DNA of 7,135 nt from Erysipelotrichaceae bacterium. Lineage in GTDB: Bacteria; Bacillota_I; Bacilli_A; Erysipelotrichales; Erysipelotrichaceae. Positions 1 through 6,488 of this stretch are shown piece by piece (positions within the stretch are counted from its first letter, which is position 1; every line of letters begins with the position of its first letter). The stretch covers positions 1 to 7,135 of the forward strand of contig DAIDML010000188.1 in NCBI GenBank assembly GCA_027449005.1. The letters run 5' to 3'. The position numbers were made by a program, and so were the translations under genes. The notes beneath the pieces are model-generated. The model saw nothing but the letters and a program-made list of their open reading frames with translations, was not told the origin of the DNA and ran no database searches.

Positions 1-1
1 A

Positions 2-37
2 ACCTTTGAGAAGTATGAACTTCAAGGAAAACTATAA
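2..37 (+). CDS. C-terminal tail of an upstream gene (partial)
   Basis: One frame is open from base 2 and ends at TAA 35-37, encoding the tail TFEKYELQGKL. The stop abuts the hairpin terminator at 36-59, which is where the end of a gene is expected. Frame 1 stops at once, and frame 3 would have to read through the terminator. Eleven residues do not identify a family. The next two genes often sit beside an ApbE-type FAD:protein FMN transferase, and a C-terminus containing FEKY would fit such a protein, but this is inference from context. The rest of the gene lies left of the window. Confidence 0.5.
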   Translation, partial: TFEKYELQGKL

Positions 38-59
38 AAAAGTGGGGAACCACTTTTTT
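36..59 (+). terminator. Intrinsic terminator of the upstream gene
   Basis: A perfect 10-bp inverted repeat pairs A6-GTGG (36-45) with CCAC-T6 (50-59) around a GGAA loop of the GNRA type. The T-run on the 3' side makes a rho-independent terminator. The hairpin overlaps the TAA of the preceding reading frame, so it belongs to that gene. Because the A-run and T-run are symmetrical, it could also stop transcription from the other direction. It separates the upstream gene from the promoter at about 85-90. Confidence 0.85.
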
Positions 60-63
60 GCTT

Positions 64-90
64 TTCTCAATCTTCATAATAGGCTATAAT
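64..90 (+). promoter_or_regulatory. Probable sigma-A-type promoter of the six-gene operon
   Basis: A perfect TATAAT at 85-90 lies 22 bases upstream of the first ATG. The -35 region is weak: TTCTCA at 64-69 matches TTGACA at four of six positions but gives a short 15-base spacer, while TTTTCT at 62-67 gives a 17-base spacer with three matches. Transcription would start near 97, leaving a leader of only about 16 bases. That leaves no room for a riboswitch or attenuator. The box lies directly after a terminator, which supports a new transcription unit starting here. Confidence 0.55.
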
Positions 91-102
91 TATACAATGA
101 AC

Positions 103-107
103 GGAGG
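103..107 (+). promoter_or_regulatory. Ribosome binding site of the NusG domain II gene
   Basis: GGAGG lies five bases before the ATG at 113 and fixes this start. It is the only good Shine-Dalgarno sequence between the promoter and the coding region. Confidence 0.8.
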
Positions 108-112
108 ACCCT

Positions 113-496
113 ATGAAAAAACTCAATCGTTACGATCAATGGCTTGTGGTAATACTCATTGTAGGGTCAACGCTTTTGTATGGCTCTCTTTCTTGGCTGA
201 TTAATGCTGCCAATTCAGGTCAACGCATTGCGATTGTATCGTATAAGGATCAAGAAGTATTGCGTATTGATATGTCCATTAATGATACCTACATTGTGCA
301 AGGAACACTTGGAGAAGTGTTCATTGAGGTAGAAGATCAAAGAATTCGCGTGGAAAGAGAAACCTCACCTTATAACTTGTGTTCAATTCAAGGTTGGGTG
401 AGTTCGTCCATGGTTCCTATTACGTGTCTACCTAATCATATTTTAATTGTCATTGTTGCCCCTCAAGAGGGTGACACAGATTTTGAGGTCAAATGA
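113..496 (+). CDS. NusG domain II-containing membrane-anchored protein (EetA-like)
   Basis: The 127-residue protein has a short basic N-terminus, one hydrophobic segment at about residues 10-31 (signal anchor) and a beta-rich domain likely outside the membrane. Residues 70-112 match the NusG domain II family (COG5341-like): a VED-x-RIRV strand, then LCSIQGW (89-95) and ITCLPN (103-108) before a hydrophobic strand. C90 and C105 are the only cysteines and could pair. Many relatives, as I recall them, carry another cysteine where S85 sits. Despite its name, this family is not the transcription factor NusG. In Listeria, EetA of the flavin-based extracellular electron transfer locus belongs to this family and is paired with a Gx-family protein, as here. 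The gene overlaps its neighbour in an ATGA (493-496), so the two are probably translationally coupled. The family call is firm; the electron-transfer role is inferred. Confidence 0.82.
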   Translation: MKKLNRYDQWLVVILIVGSTLLYGSLSWLINAANSGQRIAIVSYKDQEVLRIDMSINDTYIVQGTLGEVFIEVEDQRIRVERETSPYNLCSIQGWVSSSMVPITCLPNHILIVIVAPQEGDTDFEVK

Positions 497-996
497 ATCG
501 TAAAGCTAATGTTAAAAACATGATGATTATCACTATGCTCATGGCCATGAGCATTGTTTTTCATTTGATTGAACCTGTTTTGCCTATTCCTGTTCCTGGT
601 GTTAAACTAGGTTTAGCAAATATTCTTGGCCTAATCGCTCTCATGTTGTATGGTGTGAAAACCATGTTTGCGGTTAACTTATCCCGGGTACTGATTGCCT
701 CTCTATTAAGAGGCATCTTATTTGGGACAGGATTTTGGGTTTCATTGAGTGGGGTTTTCATAAGCACTACGCTTGTAGCATTATTGTACAAAACAAACAA
801 ATTTTCTTTAGTTGGGTTATCCATTGCAGCGGCTGCATTTCATAATATGGGACAAATCATGATGATTATTGTGATTTACTCCTCCATATTCATGATCTAT
901 TGGATGCCTCCCCTCATTTGGTTGTCAATCCCTACCGGACTACTGACAGGTAGTTTAGCGCAAGGGGCATTGCAACGTCTTCGATTTCAGAAGTAG
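493..996 (+). CDS. Gx transporter family membrane protein (EetB-like)
   Basis: This 167-residue, very hydrophobic protein has about five membrane segments. The family signature is clear: HLIEPVLPIPVPGVKLGLAN (residues 24-43), a conserved arginine in the next helix (R65, NLSRVLIASLLRG) and FHNMGQ (116-121). The family (Pfam Hpre_diP_synt_I) is often labelled heptaprenyl diphosphate synthase component I. Its fold resembles small-molecule transporter S components, and no prenyl synthase motif is visible. The label came from genes sitting next to a prenyl-diphosphate synthase, which is absent here. With the preceding gene it forms the EetA-EetB-like pair, so a role at the membrane in quinone- or flavin-linked electron transfer is plausible but unproven. 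GAGG at 485-488 lies only four bases before the ATG, so coupling with the upstream gene probably helps translation. Confidence 0.82.
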   Translation: MNRKANVKNMMIITMLMAMSIVFHLIEPVLPIPVPGVKLGLANILGLIALMLYGVKTMFAVNLSRVLIASLLRGILFGTGFWVSLSGVFISTTLVALLYKTNKFSLVGLSIAAAAFHNMGQIMMIIVIYSSIFMIYWMPPLIWLSIPTGLLTGSLAQGALQRLRFQK

Positions 997-1010
997 AAAG
1001 ACGAAAAATT

Positions 1011-2792
1011 ATGTCATCATTAAAACTGTTGTTAAGTCATGTTAAAAAGCATGCATGGATGATTGGAGCATTGTTGCTCTTTACAATGTTAGTTGTCTTG
1101 TTTTCCTTGATAACGCCTTTGTATGTTTCCTTTTTTGTGGATTCCATTCTTAATCTTAATGATCCATCTCATCCCATCTTTATCTTTATTACCAATGTCT
1201 TTATCAGTGTTGAGTCTTTCAGAAACAACTTATGGTTAGCAGGATTGCTCCTGATCATCGTCACATTGTTTTCTGGAACATTCATGTTTTTACGTGGAGC
1301 ATTCAATGCGATTTTGTCTGAAAAAGTCGTAGAATCATTACGCAATGGTTTATACAATCATGTCGTTAGCTTATCGCATAAAGAGTGGAGTTCACATCAC
1401 TCAGGGGACATGATTCAACGTGTCACTTCAGATGTGGATACACTGCGTCGTTTTCTTGCTTCCCAACTCTCAGAACTCATGTATGCCATCTTCATGGCGA
1501 CCATGGCATTTTTCATTCTTTTAGGAATCCAACCCACCTTAGCATGGCTTTCCATGCTTGTTATGCCCATCATTTTTACCTTTGCCTTCGTGTTTTTCAA
1601 ACGCATGCAAAAAGCATTTAAAGCCAGTGATGAAGCCGAAAGTGAACTTACCACCACCATTCAAGAAAACATACAAGGGGTCCGTGTGGTTAAAGCCTTC
1701 CATCAAGAAGACAATGAAATCCATAAATTTGAATCCAAAAACTCCACCTATCGTGATTTAACCTATAAACTGATTCATCAGTTAGGCATGTATTGGGGAC
1801 TATCTGATTTCTTTATCTTACTTCAAATTGTCATGGTTGTTGTCGTTGGCGTCAATTATGTGCTTCGAGGTCAACTCAGTGTGGGTGAATACACAGTCTT
1901 TGTTTCCTATGTCTCTATGGTCCTATGGCCAATTCGAAACGTTGGTCGTATCTTATCGGACATGGGGAAAGTGGATGTGGCGTTAACGCGTTGTGCCCAA
2001 CTTCTAACGTATGATATTGAAGACATCACGCAAGGAATCAATCATAAGATCATTGGAGATGTGATGTTTGATCATGTTTCTTTGATTTATCCTGATGATC
2101 ATAAGAAAGTGTTGGATGATGTGAGTTTCACTATTCCTGCCCATTCCACTGTTGCGATCATGGGGGCGACAGGCAGTGGAAAATCATCCATTGTATCCCT
2201 ATTGGCTCGATTGGTTGAACCAAGTGAAGGTGAAATCACCATGGATGGCATTCCACTTAACACCATTACTAAACAATCATTACGCTCACAATGCTCCATT
2301 GTCTTACAAGAACCGACCTTGTTTTCTGACACCATTCGCAATAACTTGTGTGTGGCCAATCGTGAAGTCAGTGAAGAAGAAATTGAACACATTCTTCATC
2401 AAACGTCTTTGTACAACATGATTCAAAACTTTGAAGCTAAACTTGAAACGGTTGTTGGTGAAAAAGGAGTAACCTTATCAGGGGGTCAGAAACAACGTCT
2501 TGCGATGGCAAGAGCGCTTATTTTACGCTCCCCAATGATTATCTTCGATGACTCATTATCTGCTTTAGATGCGAAAACGGATGCCCATGTGCGCTCAGCT
2601 CTAGACCAAGTGGATTATCCACTCACCACACTCATCATTACGCATCGTGTTGCGAGCGCTAAACATGCGGATAAAATTATCTTTTTAAAGGATGGTCGTG
2701 TCCTTGCCCAAGGAACACACGATTCCTTATTGAACACCTGTGAAGATTATGCTCATGTGGTGAACTTACAAGAGGAGGTCCACCATGGATGA
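1011..2792 (+). CDS. ABC exporter half-transporter, subunit with the degenerate catalytic site
   Basis: This 593-residue fused permease-ATPase has a six-helix exporter domain at about 15-315 and a nucleotide-binding domain at about 348-585. The Walker A is GATGSGKSS (385-393), the Q-loop glutamine is Q433, the signature is a canonical LSGGQ (489-493), and the H-loop is H545. The Walker B reads IIFDD (510-514): the catalytic glutamate is replaced by D514. In heterodimeric exporters such as TM287/288, BmrCD and LmrCD, this substitution marks the subunit that supplies the Walker motifs of the non-hydrolysing site. The stretch between helices 1 and 2 (about 44-72) is longer than in its partner. 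The gene starts 14 bases after the previous stop with only a weak AGAAAG-like ribosome site, and its end overlaps the partner gene by eight bases. Probable role: ATP-driven export of a lipid, drug or peptide across the cytoplasmic membrane. The substrate cannot be read from sequence. Confidence 0.93.
   Translation: MSSLKLLLSHVKKHAWMIGALLLFTMLVVLFSLITPLYVSFFVDSILNLNDPSHPIFIFITNVFISVESFRNNLWLAGLLLIIVTLFSGTFMFLRGAFNAILSEKVVESLRNGLYNHVVSLSHKEWSSHHSGDMIQRVTSDVDTLRRFLASQLSELMYAIFMATMAFFILLGIQPTLAWLSMLVMPIIFTFAFVFFKRMQKAFKASDEAESELTTTIQENIQGVRVVKAFHQEDNEIHKFESKNSTYRDLTYKLIHQLGMYWGLSDFFILLQIVMVVVVGVNYVLRGQLSVGEYTVFVSYVSMVLWPIRNVGRILSDMGKVDVALTRCAQLLTYDIEDITQGINHKIIGDVMFDHVSLIYPDDHKKVLDDVSFTIPAHSTVAIMGATGSGKSSIVSLLARLVEPSEGEITMDGIPLNTITKQSLRSQCSIVLQEPTLFSDTIRNNLCVANREVSEEEIEHILHQTSLYNMIQNFEAKLETVVGEKGVTLSGGQKQRLAMARALILRSPMIIFDDSLSALDAKTDAHVRSALDQVDYPLTTLIITHRVASAKHADKIIFLKDGRVLAQGTHDSLLNTCEDYAHVVNLQEEVHHG
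2772..2778 (+). promoter_or_regulatory. Ribosome binding site of the second exporter subunit
   Basis: GAGGAGG lies inside the 3' end of the first exporter gene, six bases before the ATG at 2785. It is among the strongest Shine-Dalgarno sequences in the operon. It fixes the start and ensures that the two subunits, which must pair, are made together. Confidence 0.85.
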
Positions 2793-4560
2793 ATTAGAAA
2801 CGTCCACGCTTCCTTCCTTAGACCAAGGCTTATGGAAGCGGATCTTAACGATTCTTTGGACATTTAAAAAAGATGTGCTTATTTTATTTTCTTTCATGGT
2901 GACATTGGCTTTAGGCGATGTGATCTTTCCACTTTTTAATCGTTTTGCGCTTGATGAATTCATCACAGCTCAACGCTTCATTAAATATATTCCTTTGTTT
3001 GCACTACTTTATGTGACACTCATTGTGGTTCAAACGACCATGGTATACTTGTTCATTAAACAAGCAGGTAAGATTGAAATGAATTTCGCTTATACGATGC
3101 GTAAAATGGCGTTTGAGAAGTTACAACGACTCTCGTTCTCTTATTATGACACCCATGCATCCGGTTGGATCTTATCTCGTTTAACCTCAGACATCAATCG
3201 TCTATCTGAAATCGTGTCTTGGGGATTACTAGACATGGTATGGGGATTAGCGATGATGGTGGGGATCAGTGTGGTGATGTTGCTCATCAATGCTTATTTA
3301 GCACTCATTGTCCTCATCATGGTACCAATTCTTTATGTGATTGCTCGCTACTTTCAAAAGCAAATTCTTAAAGCTTATCGTGAAGTAAGAAAAATTAACT
3401 CGATGATTACGGCTGATTTCTCTGAAATGATTTTTGGAATCAAAAGCATTAAAACCCTCACCATTGAAAAACAACGTAAAGAGAAGTTCTCAACGTTAGC
3501 GAGTGATATGAAAACCAAATCCATTCGCTCCGCTCTATTTTCTTCCTTATTCATGCCGATTGTCTTTGCGCTAGCTTCTATCTCCAGTGCCACACTACTA
3601 AGTGTGGGTGGTCAAGCCGTGCTCATTGGAACCTTAGGGTTAGGAACATTGCTCTTGTATGTTCAATATGTGAATGCTTTCTTTGAACCGCTTCGTAACA
3701 TTGCTCGTATCTTAGCTGAAATGCAAATGGCACAAGCCAGTGCAGAGCGTGTGTTGTCTTTGTTGGATGCGAAAGAAGACATCATTGACAATAATCATGG
3801 AGAAGTGTATGCACCTCTACATGGGGATATTGTTTTTGATAAAGTCAGTTTCCACTACATTGAAGGTGAACCGGTGCTTAAAGACTTCTCACTCCATATT
3901 AAATCAGGTCAAACTTTAGCGTTAGTTGGAGAGAGTGGAGGAGGTAAATCCACCATTGTCAACTTGCTGTGTCGCTTCTATGAACCGACTTCAGGTGAGA
4001 TTCGCATTGATGGTTTCAATATTCAAAACAGACCGCTTCAATGGTTACGCTCTTCCTTAGGCTATGTCTTACAAACCCCACATCTTTTCATGGGAACCAT
4101 CGCAAGCAACATTGCTTATGGTCGTCCTGATGCCTCCATGGATGACATCATTGCGGCAGCGAAAGCGGTGCATGCTCATGATTTCATCATGAAACTGGAT
4201 CAAGGGTATGAAACACCCGTGCTTGAAGGTGGAGCTAAACTTTCAGTGGGTGAGAAGCAATTGTTGAGCTTTGCTCGTGCTTTGTGTGCTCATCCTTCCC
4301 TCATTATCTTGGATGAAGCCACTGCTTCCATTGATTCACATCATGAATCCATGGTGCAAGAAGCCATTAAATCGTTACTTAAAGATAAGACATCAGTGGT
4401 GGTAGCTCACCGCTTATCCACCATTGTCAATGCAGATGTGATTTGTGTCATTTCTAAAGGACAGATTGTGGAATCAGGAACACACCGTGAACTGATTGCG
4501 AAACAAGGGCGTTATTATGAATTGTACACCCATCAGTTTGAACAATTTGAAGAGGAGTAA
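2785..4560 (+). CDS. ABC exporter half-transporter, subunit with the catalytic Walker B
   Basis: This 591-residue permease-ATPase partners the preceding gene. The membrane domain covers about 25-315, and the YYDTHASGWILSRLTSDINR region (120-139) is typical of the first intracellular loop. In the nucleotide-binding domain (about 347-580), the Walker A is GESGGGKST (382-390), the Q-loop glutamine is Q430, the Walker B is LIILDE (506-511) with an intact catalytic glutamate E511, and the H-loop is H542. The signature is altered to LSVGE (486-490) instead of LSGGQ. Combined with the partner, one ATP site has D514 and LSVGE (degenerate), while the other has E511 and LSGGQ (competent). This is the expected arrangement of an obligate heterodimer. 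Transport would take place at the cytoplasmic membrane; the substrate is unknown. The TAA at 4558-4560 follows directly on the ribosome site of the next gene. Confidence 0.94.
   Translation: MDELETSTLPSLDQGLWKRILTILWTFKKDVLILFSFMVTLALGDVIFPLFNRFALDEFITAQRFIKYIPLFALLYVTLIVVQTTMVYLFIKQAGKIEMNFAYTMRKMAFEKLQRLSFSYYDTHASGWILSRLTSDINRLSEIVSWGLLDMVWGLAMMVGISVVMLLINAYLALIVLIMVPILYVIARYFQKQILKAYREVRKINSMITADFSEMIFGIKSIKTLTIEKQRKEKFSTLASDMKTKSIRSALFSSLFMPIVFALASISSATLLSVGGQAVLIGTLGLGTLLLYVQYVNAFFEPLRNIARILAEMQMAQASAERVLSLLDAKEDIIDNNHGEVYAPLHGDIVFDKVSFHYIEGEPVLKDFSLHIKSGQTLALVGESGGGKSTIVNLLCRFYEPTSGEIRIDGFNIQNRPLQWLRSSLGYVLQTPHLFMGTIASNIAYGRPDASMDDIIAAAKAVHAHDFIMKLDQGYETPVLEGGAKLSVGEKQLLSFARALCAHPSLIILDEATASIDSHHESMVQEAIKSLLKDKTSVVVAHRLSTIVNADVICVISKGQIVESGTHRELIAKQGRYYELYTHQFEQFEEE
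4551..4557 (+). promoter_or_regulatory. Ribosome binding site that decides the dUTPase start
   Basis: AGAGGAG ends just before the stop codon of the exporter gene, ten bases upstream of the ATG at 4568. No comparable site precedes the alternative ATG at 4496, so this supports the shorter protein. Confidence 0.7.
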
Positions 4561-4567
4561 GAAGCCC

Positions 4568-5056
4568 ATGAAACTTGACACATCGATGTATATTCCTTAT
4601 CAAAGTGAGTTGGATAATCGAATTTTTTCCACACATAACACCACTCGCGCTTTGACACAGCGTGATCGTCTTTTAGCATTTTGTGTTGAGCTTTCTGAGT
4701 TTGTGAATGAAACCCGTTGTTTTAAGTATTGGAGTCTTAAACCAGCTTCAGAACACTCCATTTTACTGGAAGAATTTGCGGATGGAATGCACTTTCTTAA
4801 TTCCTTATGCATTGATTTGAATATGACGCCTGTCTTTGAAGTGAGTGAAACTGTAACCTCACTAACGGAGCTCACCCTTCAAGTCATACAAGCAAGTTCA
4901 CAGTGCATTGATGCGTTAACTGAAGCATCGTTGTCTACGTTATATGAAAAATACTTAACTTTAGGAAAAGCCTGTGGGTTTACTTCAGACATGTTGTTTG
5001 ATTCGTATCTTAAGAAACACCAAAAAAATCATGTTCGTCAAGACGAACACTACTAG
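4568..5056 (+). CDS. dUTP diphosphatase, all-alpha dimeric type
   Basis: This 162-residue protein belongs to the all-alpha NTP pyrophosphatase superfamily (MazG-like, Pfam dUTPase_2). It should hydrolyse dUTP to dUMP and pyrophosphate, keeping uracil out of DNA and supplying dUMP for thymidylate synthesis in the cytoplasm. The motifs are in the right order: R33/R35 region, VELSEFVNETRCFKYWS (40-56) with acidic metal ligands E41, E44 and E48, then LEEFADGMHF (67-76) with E69 and D72. It is unrelated in fold to the common trimeric beta dUTPase. An in-frame ATG at 4496 would add 24 residues, but it lies deep inside the exporter gene, the added residues do not look like the family, and the ribosome site favours 4568. 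The gene is seven bases after the exporter and eight before the peptidase. Why it lies in this operon is unclear; it may be simple housekeeping co-transcription. Confidence 0.88.
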   Translation: MKLDTSMYIPYQSELDNRIFSTHNTTRALTQRDRLLAFCVELSEFVNETRCFKYWSLKPASEHSILLEEFADGMHFLNSLCIDLNMTPVFEVSETVTSLTELTLQVIQASSQCIDALTEASLSTLYEKYLTLGKACGFTSDMLFDSYLKKHQKNHVRQDEHY

Positions 5057-5060
5057 GAGG
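5055..5060 (+). promoter_or_regulatory. Ribosome binding site of the M42 peptidase gene
   Basis: A perfect AGGAGG overlaps the TAG stop (5054-5056) of the dUTPase gene and lies four bases before the ATG at 5065. The spacer is short, but the overlap with the stop suggests ribosomes can reinitiate. Confidence 0.8.
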
Positions 5061-5064
5061 AAAC

Positions 5065-6156
5065 ATGGCACATCATATTTGGAATGAAACGTTAGATTAT
5101 CAAATGATGCAAGAGGTGGCGTTAGCCGATGGGATTGCTGGAAATGAAAAGGAAGTTTCCCGTGTCTTAAAACGTTATGTCGCAGACAGTGTGGATGAAA
5201 TCAGTTATGATCATCTTGGATCCATTGCGTTTAAGAAACAAGGACACAGTGATAAAACCATCATGATTGCGGGTCATATTGATGAAGTTGGCTTTTTAGT
5301 CAAACACATTGATGATCAAGGCTACATTAAACTGCATCCAGTTGGGGGTTGGTGGGGTCATGTCTTACCTTCAAAACCATTGGTCATCACCACTGCTTCA
5401 GGCAAGAAAATCATGGGGATTGTGGGTTCACAACCACCTCATGGGATGAAACCTGAAGTTCGCAAACAAGTGATTGAAGTGGGAGACTTATTCTTAGATT
5501 GTGGTTTTTCATCGCTTCAAGAAGCGCTTGATGCGGGTGTTCAATATGGGGATATGGTTACACCTCACAGTGAGTTTTTCTCCTTAGGGGATGGCTCGAT
5601 GCTTGCGACCAAAGCGTGGGATGATCGTATTGGTGCACTCATCATGGCACAAGTGATGCGCAATTTGAAAGAGGTTAAACCTCATCTTACTGTAGTAGGA
5701 GTAGGTACTGTTCAAGAAGAAGTAGGACTTCGTGGAGCTAAAACAGCCGCTGCTTTAGTGAAACCTGATGTAGCGATCACCCTTGATGTGACCATCGCAA
5801 CCGATATTCCAAAAGGGGATAAACGCATTAAGATGGGTCATGGGGTTACACTTGAGATTGCGGATGCTTCTCATTTTGCACATCGTGGCTTACTTCAACA
5901 TGTGGCTTCCATTGCACAAGAACTGGGTATTGATGTTCAATATGAAATGCTTTCAGCGGGTGGAACCGATTCTGGAGAAATTCATAAATCAGGCACAGGG
6001 GTCATTGCGATCACCATGTCCATTCCAAGTCGTTACATTCACTCTCATTATGCCTTAGTTCATCACAAAGACGTGAAGGCGACCATTGATGTTTTAACAC
6101 ACTTTGTCACTCACTTCAGTGAAGAAGATTTGAAAACATTAGCACTCAATCAATAA
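5065..6156 (+). CDS. M42 family metallo-aminopeptidase
   Basis: This 363-residue cytoplasmic enzyme has the usual length for M42 (TET or glutamyl aminopeptidase, sometimes annotated as endoglucanase). These dinuclear zinc or cobalt enzymes trim N-terminal residues from short peptides and form tetrahedral dodecamers. Visible active-site residues are H71 and D73 in GHIDEVGF, the bridging aspartate in WDDRIG (185-190), the general base and ligand E218/E219 in TVQEEVGLRGA, D241 in ITLDV, the substrate-pocket stretch SAGGTDSGEIH (297-307), and H326 in PSRYIHSHY. All metal positions are present, so the enzyme should be active. There is no signal peptide. It is the last gene of the operon, eight bases after the dUTPase and directly before a terminator. 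Substrate preference (acidic, neutral or basic residues) cannot be set by eye. A cellulase role, implied by old annotations, is unlikely. Confidence 0.95.
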   Translation: MAHHIWNETLDYQMMQEVALADGIAGNEKEVSRVLKRYVADSVDEISYDHLGSIAFKKQGHSDKTIMIAGHIDEVGFLVKHIDDQGYIKLHPVGGWWGHVLPSKPLVITTASGKKIMGIVGSQPPHGMKPEVRKQVIEVGDLFLDCGFSSLQEALDAGVQYGDMVTPHSEFFSLGDGSMLATKAWDDRIGALIMAQVMRNLKEVKPHLTVVGVGTVQEEVGLRGAKTAAALVKPDVAITLDVTIATDIPKGDKRIKMGHGVTLEIADASHFAHRGLLQHVASIAQELGIDVQYEMLSAGGTDSGEIHKSGTGVIAITMSIPSRYIHSHYALVHHKDVKATIDVLTHFVTHFSEEDLKTLALNQ

Positions 6157-6176
6157 AAAAGGCGAAAGCCTTTTTT
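6155..6176. terminator. Bidirectional intrinsic terminator between convergent operons
   Basis: A perfect 9-bp hairpin pairs A6-GGC (6155-6163) with GCC-T6 (6168-6176) around a GAAA tetraloop. On the plus strand, eight Ts follow the GCC arm. On the minus strand, the A-run becomes a six-T tail. The plus-strand stop of the peptidase gene (6154-6156) and the minus-strand stop of azlD (6179-6177) flank it, so one element ends both transcription units with almost no spare sequence. Confidence 0.9.
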
Positions 6177-6488
6177 TTACCACCATGTCTTTAAAATGAC
6201 CACTAACAATGTCCCACCCATCATGGTGAGCATGTTCTTTCTAAACAAGCAATGAAGTAGAATCATGAAACCCAGTCCCATCAGTTCGCTAGAAATGATG
6301 TCATTAAAGAAGGAAGTAGGCAGTGCGATCATCACCAGTAGTCCTGAAAGTAAGGATGGCATGATGTCATTGAAGTGTTGAAGGCGAGGTGAATAATGTG
6401 TGTCCTCTTTCATCACCATGGGAAGTAAGCGAGGAACACTGGTACTTAACACTAAGATGATGAAGATAATCCATTGAGATTGATTCAT
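6177..6488 (-). CDS. azlD: AzlD, small subunit of the branched-chain amino acid exporter
   Basis: This 103-residue membrane protein has about four hydrophobic segments. Family marks are SVPRLLPMVM (residues 17-26, the conserved P-R-x-L-P), then RLQHFNDIMPSLLSGLLVMIAL, which matches the family's conserved R-x-L-x-x-x-P-x-x-x-L pattern. With AzlC it should export leucine, isoleucine and valine (and 4-azaleucine) across the cytoplasmic membrane. The start chosen is the ATG at 6488-6486. It overlaps the azlC TGA (6487-6485) as ATGA, the usual coupled arrangement, and gives the normal family length. A GTG at 6581 would add 31 non-family residues inside azlC. No strong ribosome site is visible, so translation probably depends on coupling. 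The stop lies in the T-run of the shared terminator. Confidence 0.87.
   Translation of the reverse strand: MNQSQWIIFIILVLSTSVPRLLPMVMKEDTHYSPRLQHFNDIMPSLLSGLLVMIALPTSFFNDIISSELMGLGFMILLHCLFRKNMLTMMGGTLLVVILKTWW

Noticed and set aside
1..112. Riboswitch or T-box leader before the operon
   Set aside because: The predicted leader after the TATAAT box is only about 16 bases, and the hairpin at 36-59 lies upstream of the promoter.
113..496. Transcription factor NusG
   Set aside because: It has an N-terminal membrane anchor and no NGN domain. Only the NusG domain II-like fold is shared by name.
493..996. Heptaprenyl diphosphate synthase subunit
   Set aside because: There are no aspartate-rich prenyl synthase motifs. 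The protein is a multi-helix membrane protein of the Gx family.
1385..1761. Open frames on both strands inside the exporter gene and similar shadows elsewhere
   Set aside because: They lack ribosome sites, recognisable domains and independent promoters, and they lie inside well-supported genes.
2709..4495. Similar short stretches in the two exporter genes, such as GGAACACAC near 2711 and 4477
   Set aside because: They encode the shared GTH motif at the end of paralogous ATPase domains, so they reflect homology and are not a mobile or regulatory repeat.
4496..4567. Longer dUTPase start at ATG 4496
   Set aside because: It would overlap the exporter gene by 65 bases, has no ribosome site and adds residues unlike the family. 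ATG 4568 has AGAGGAG upstream.
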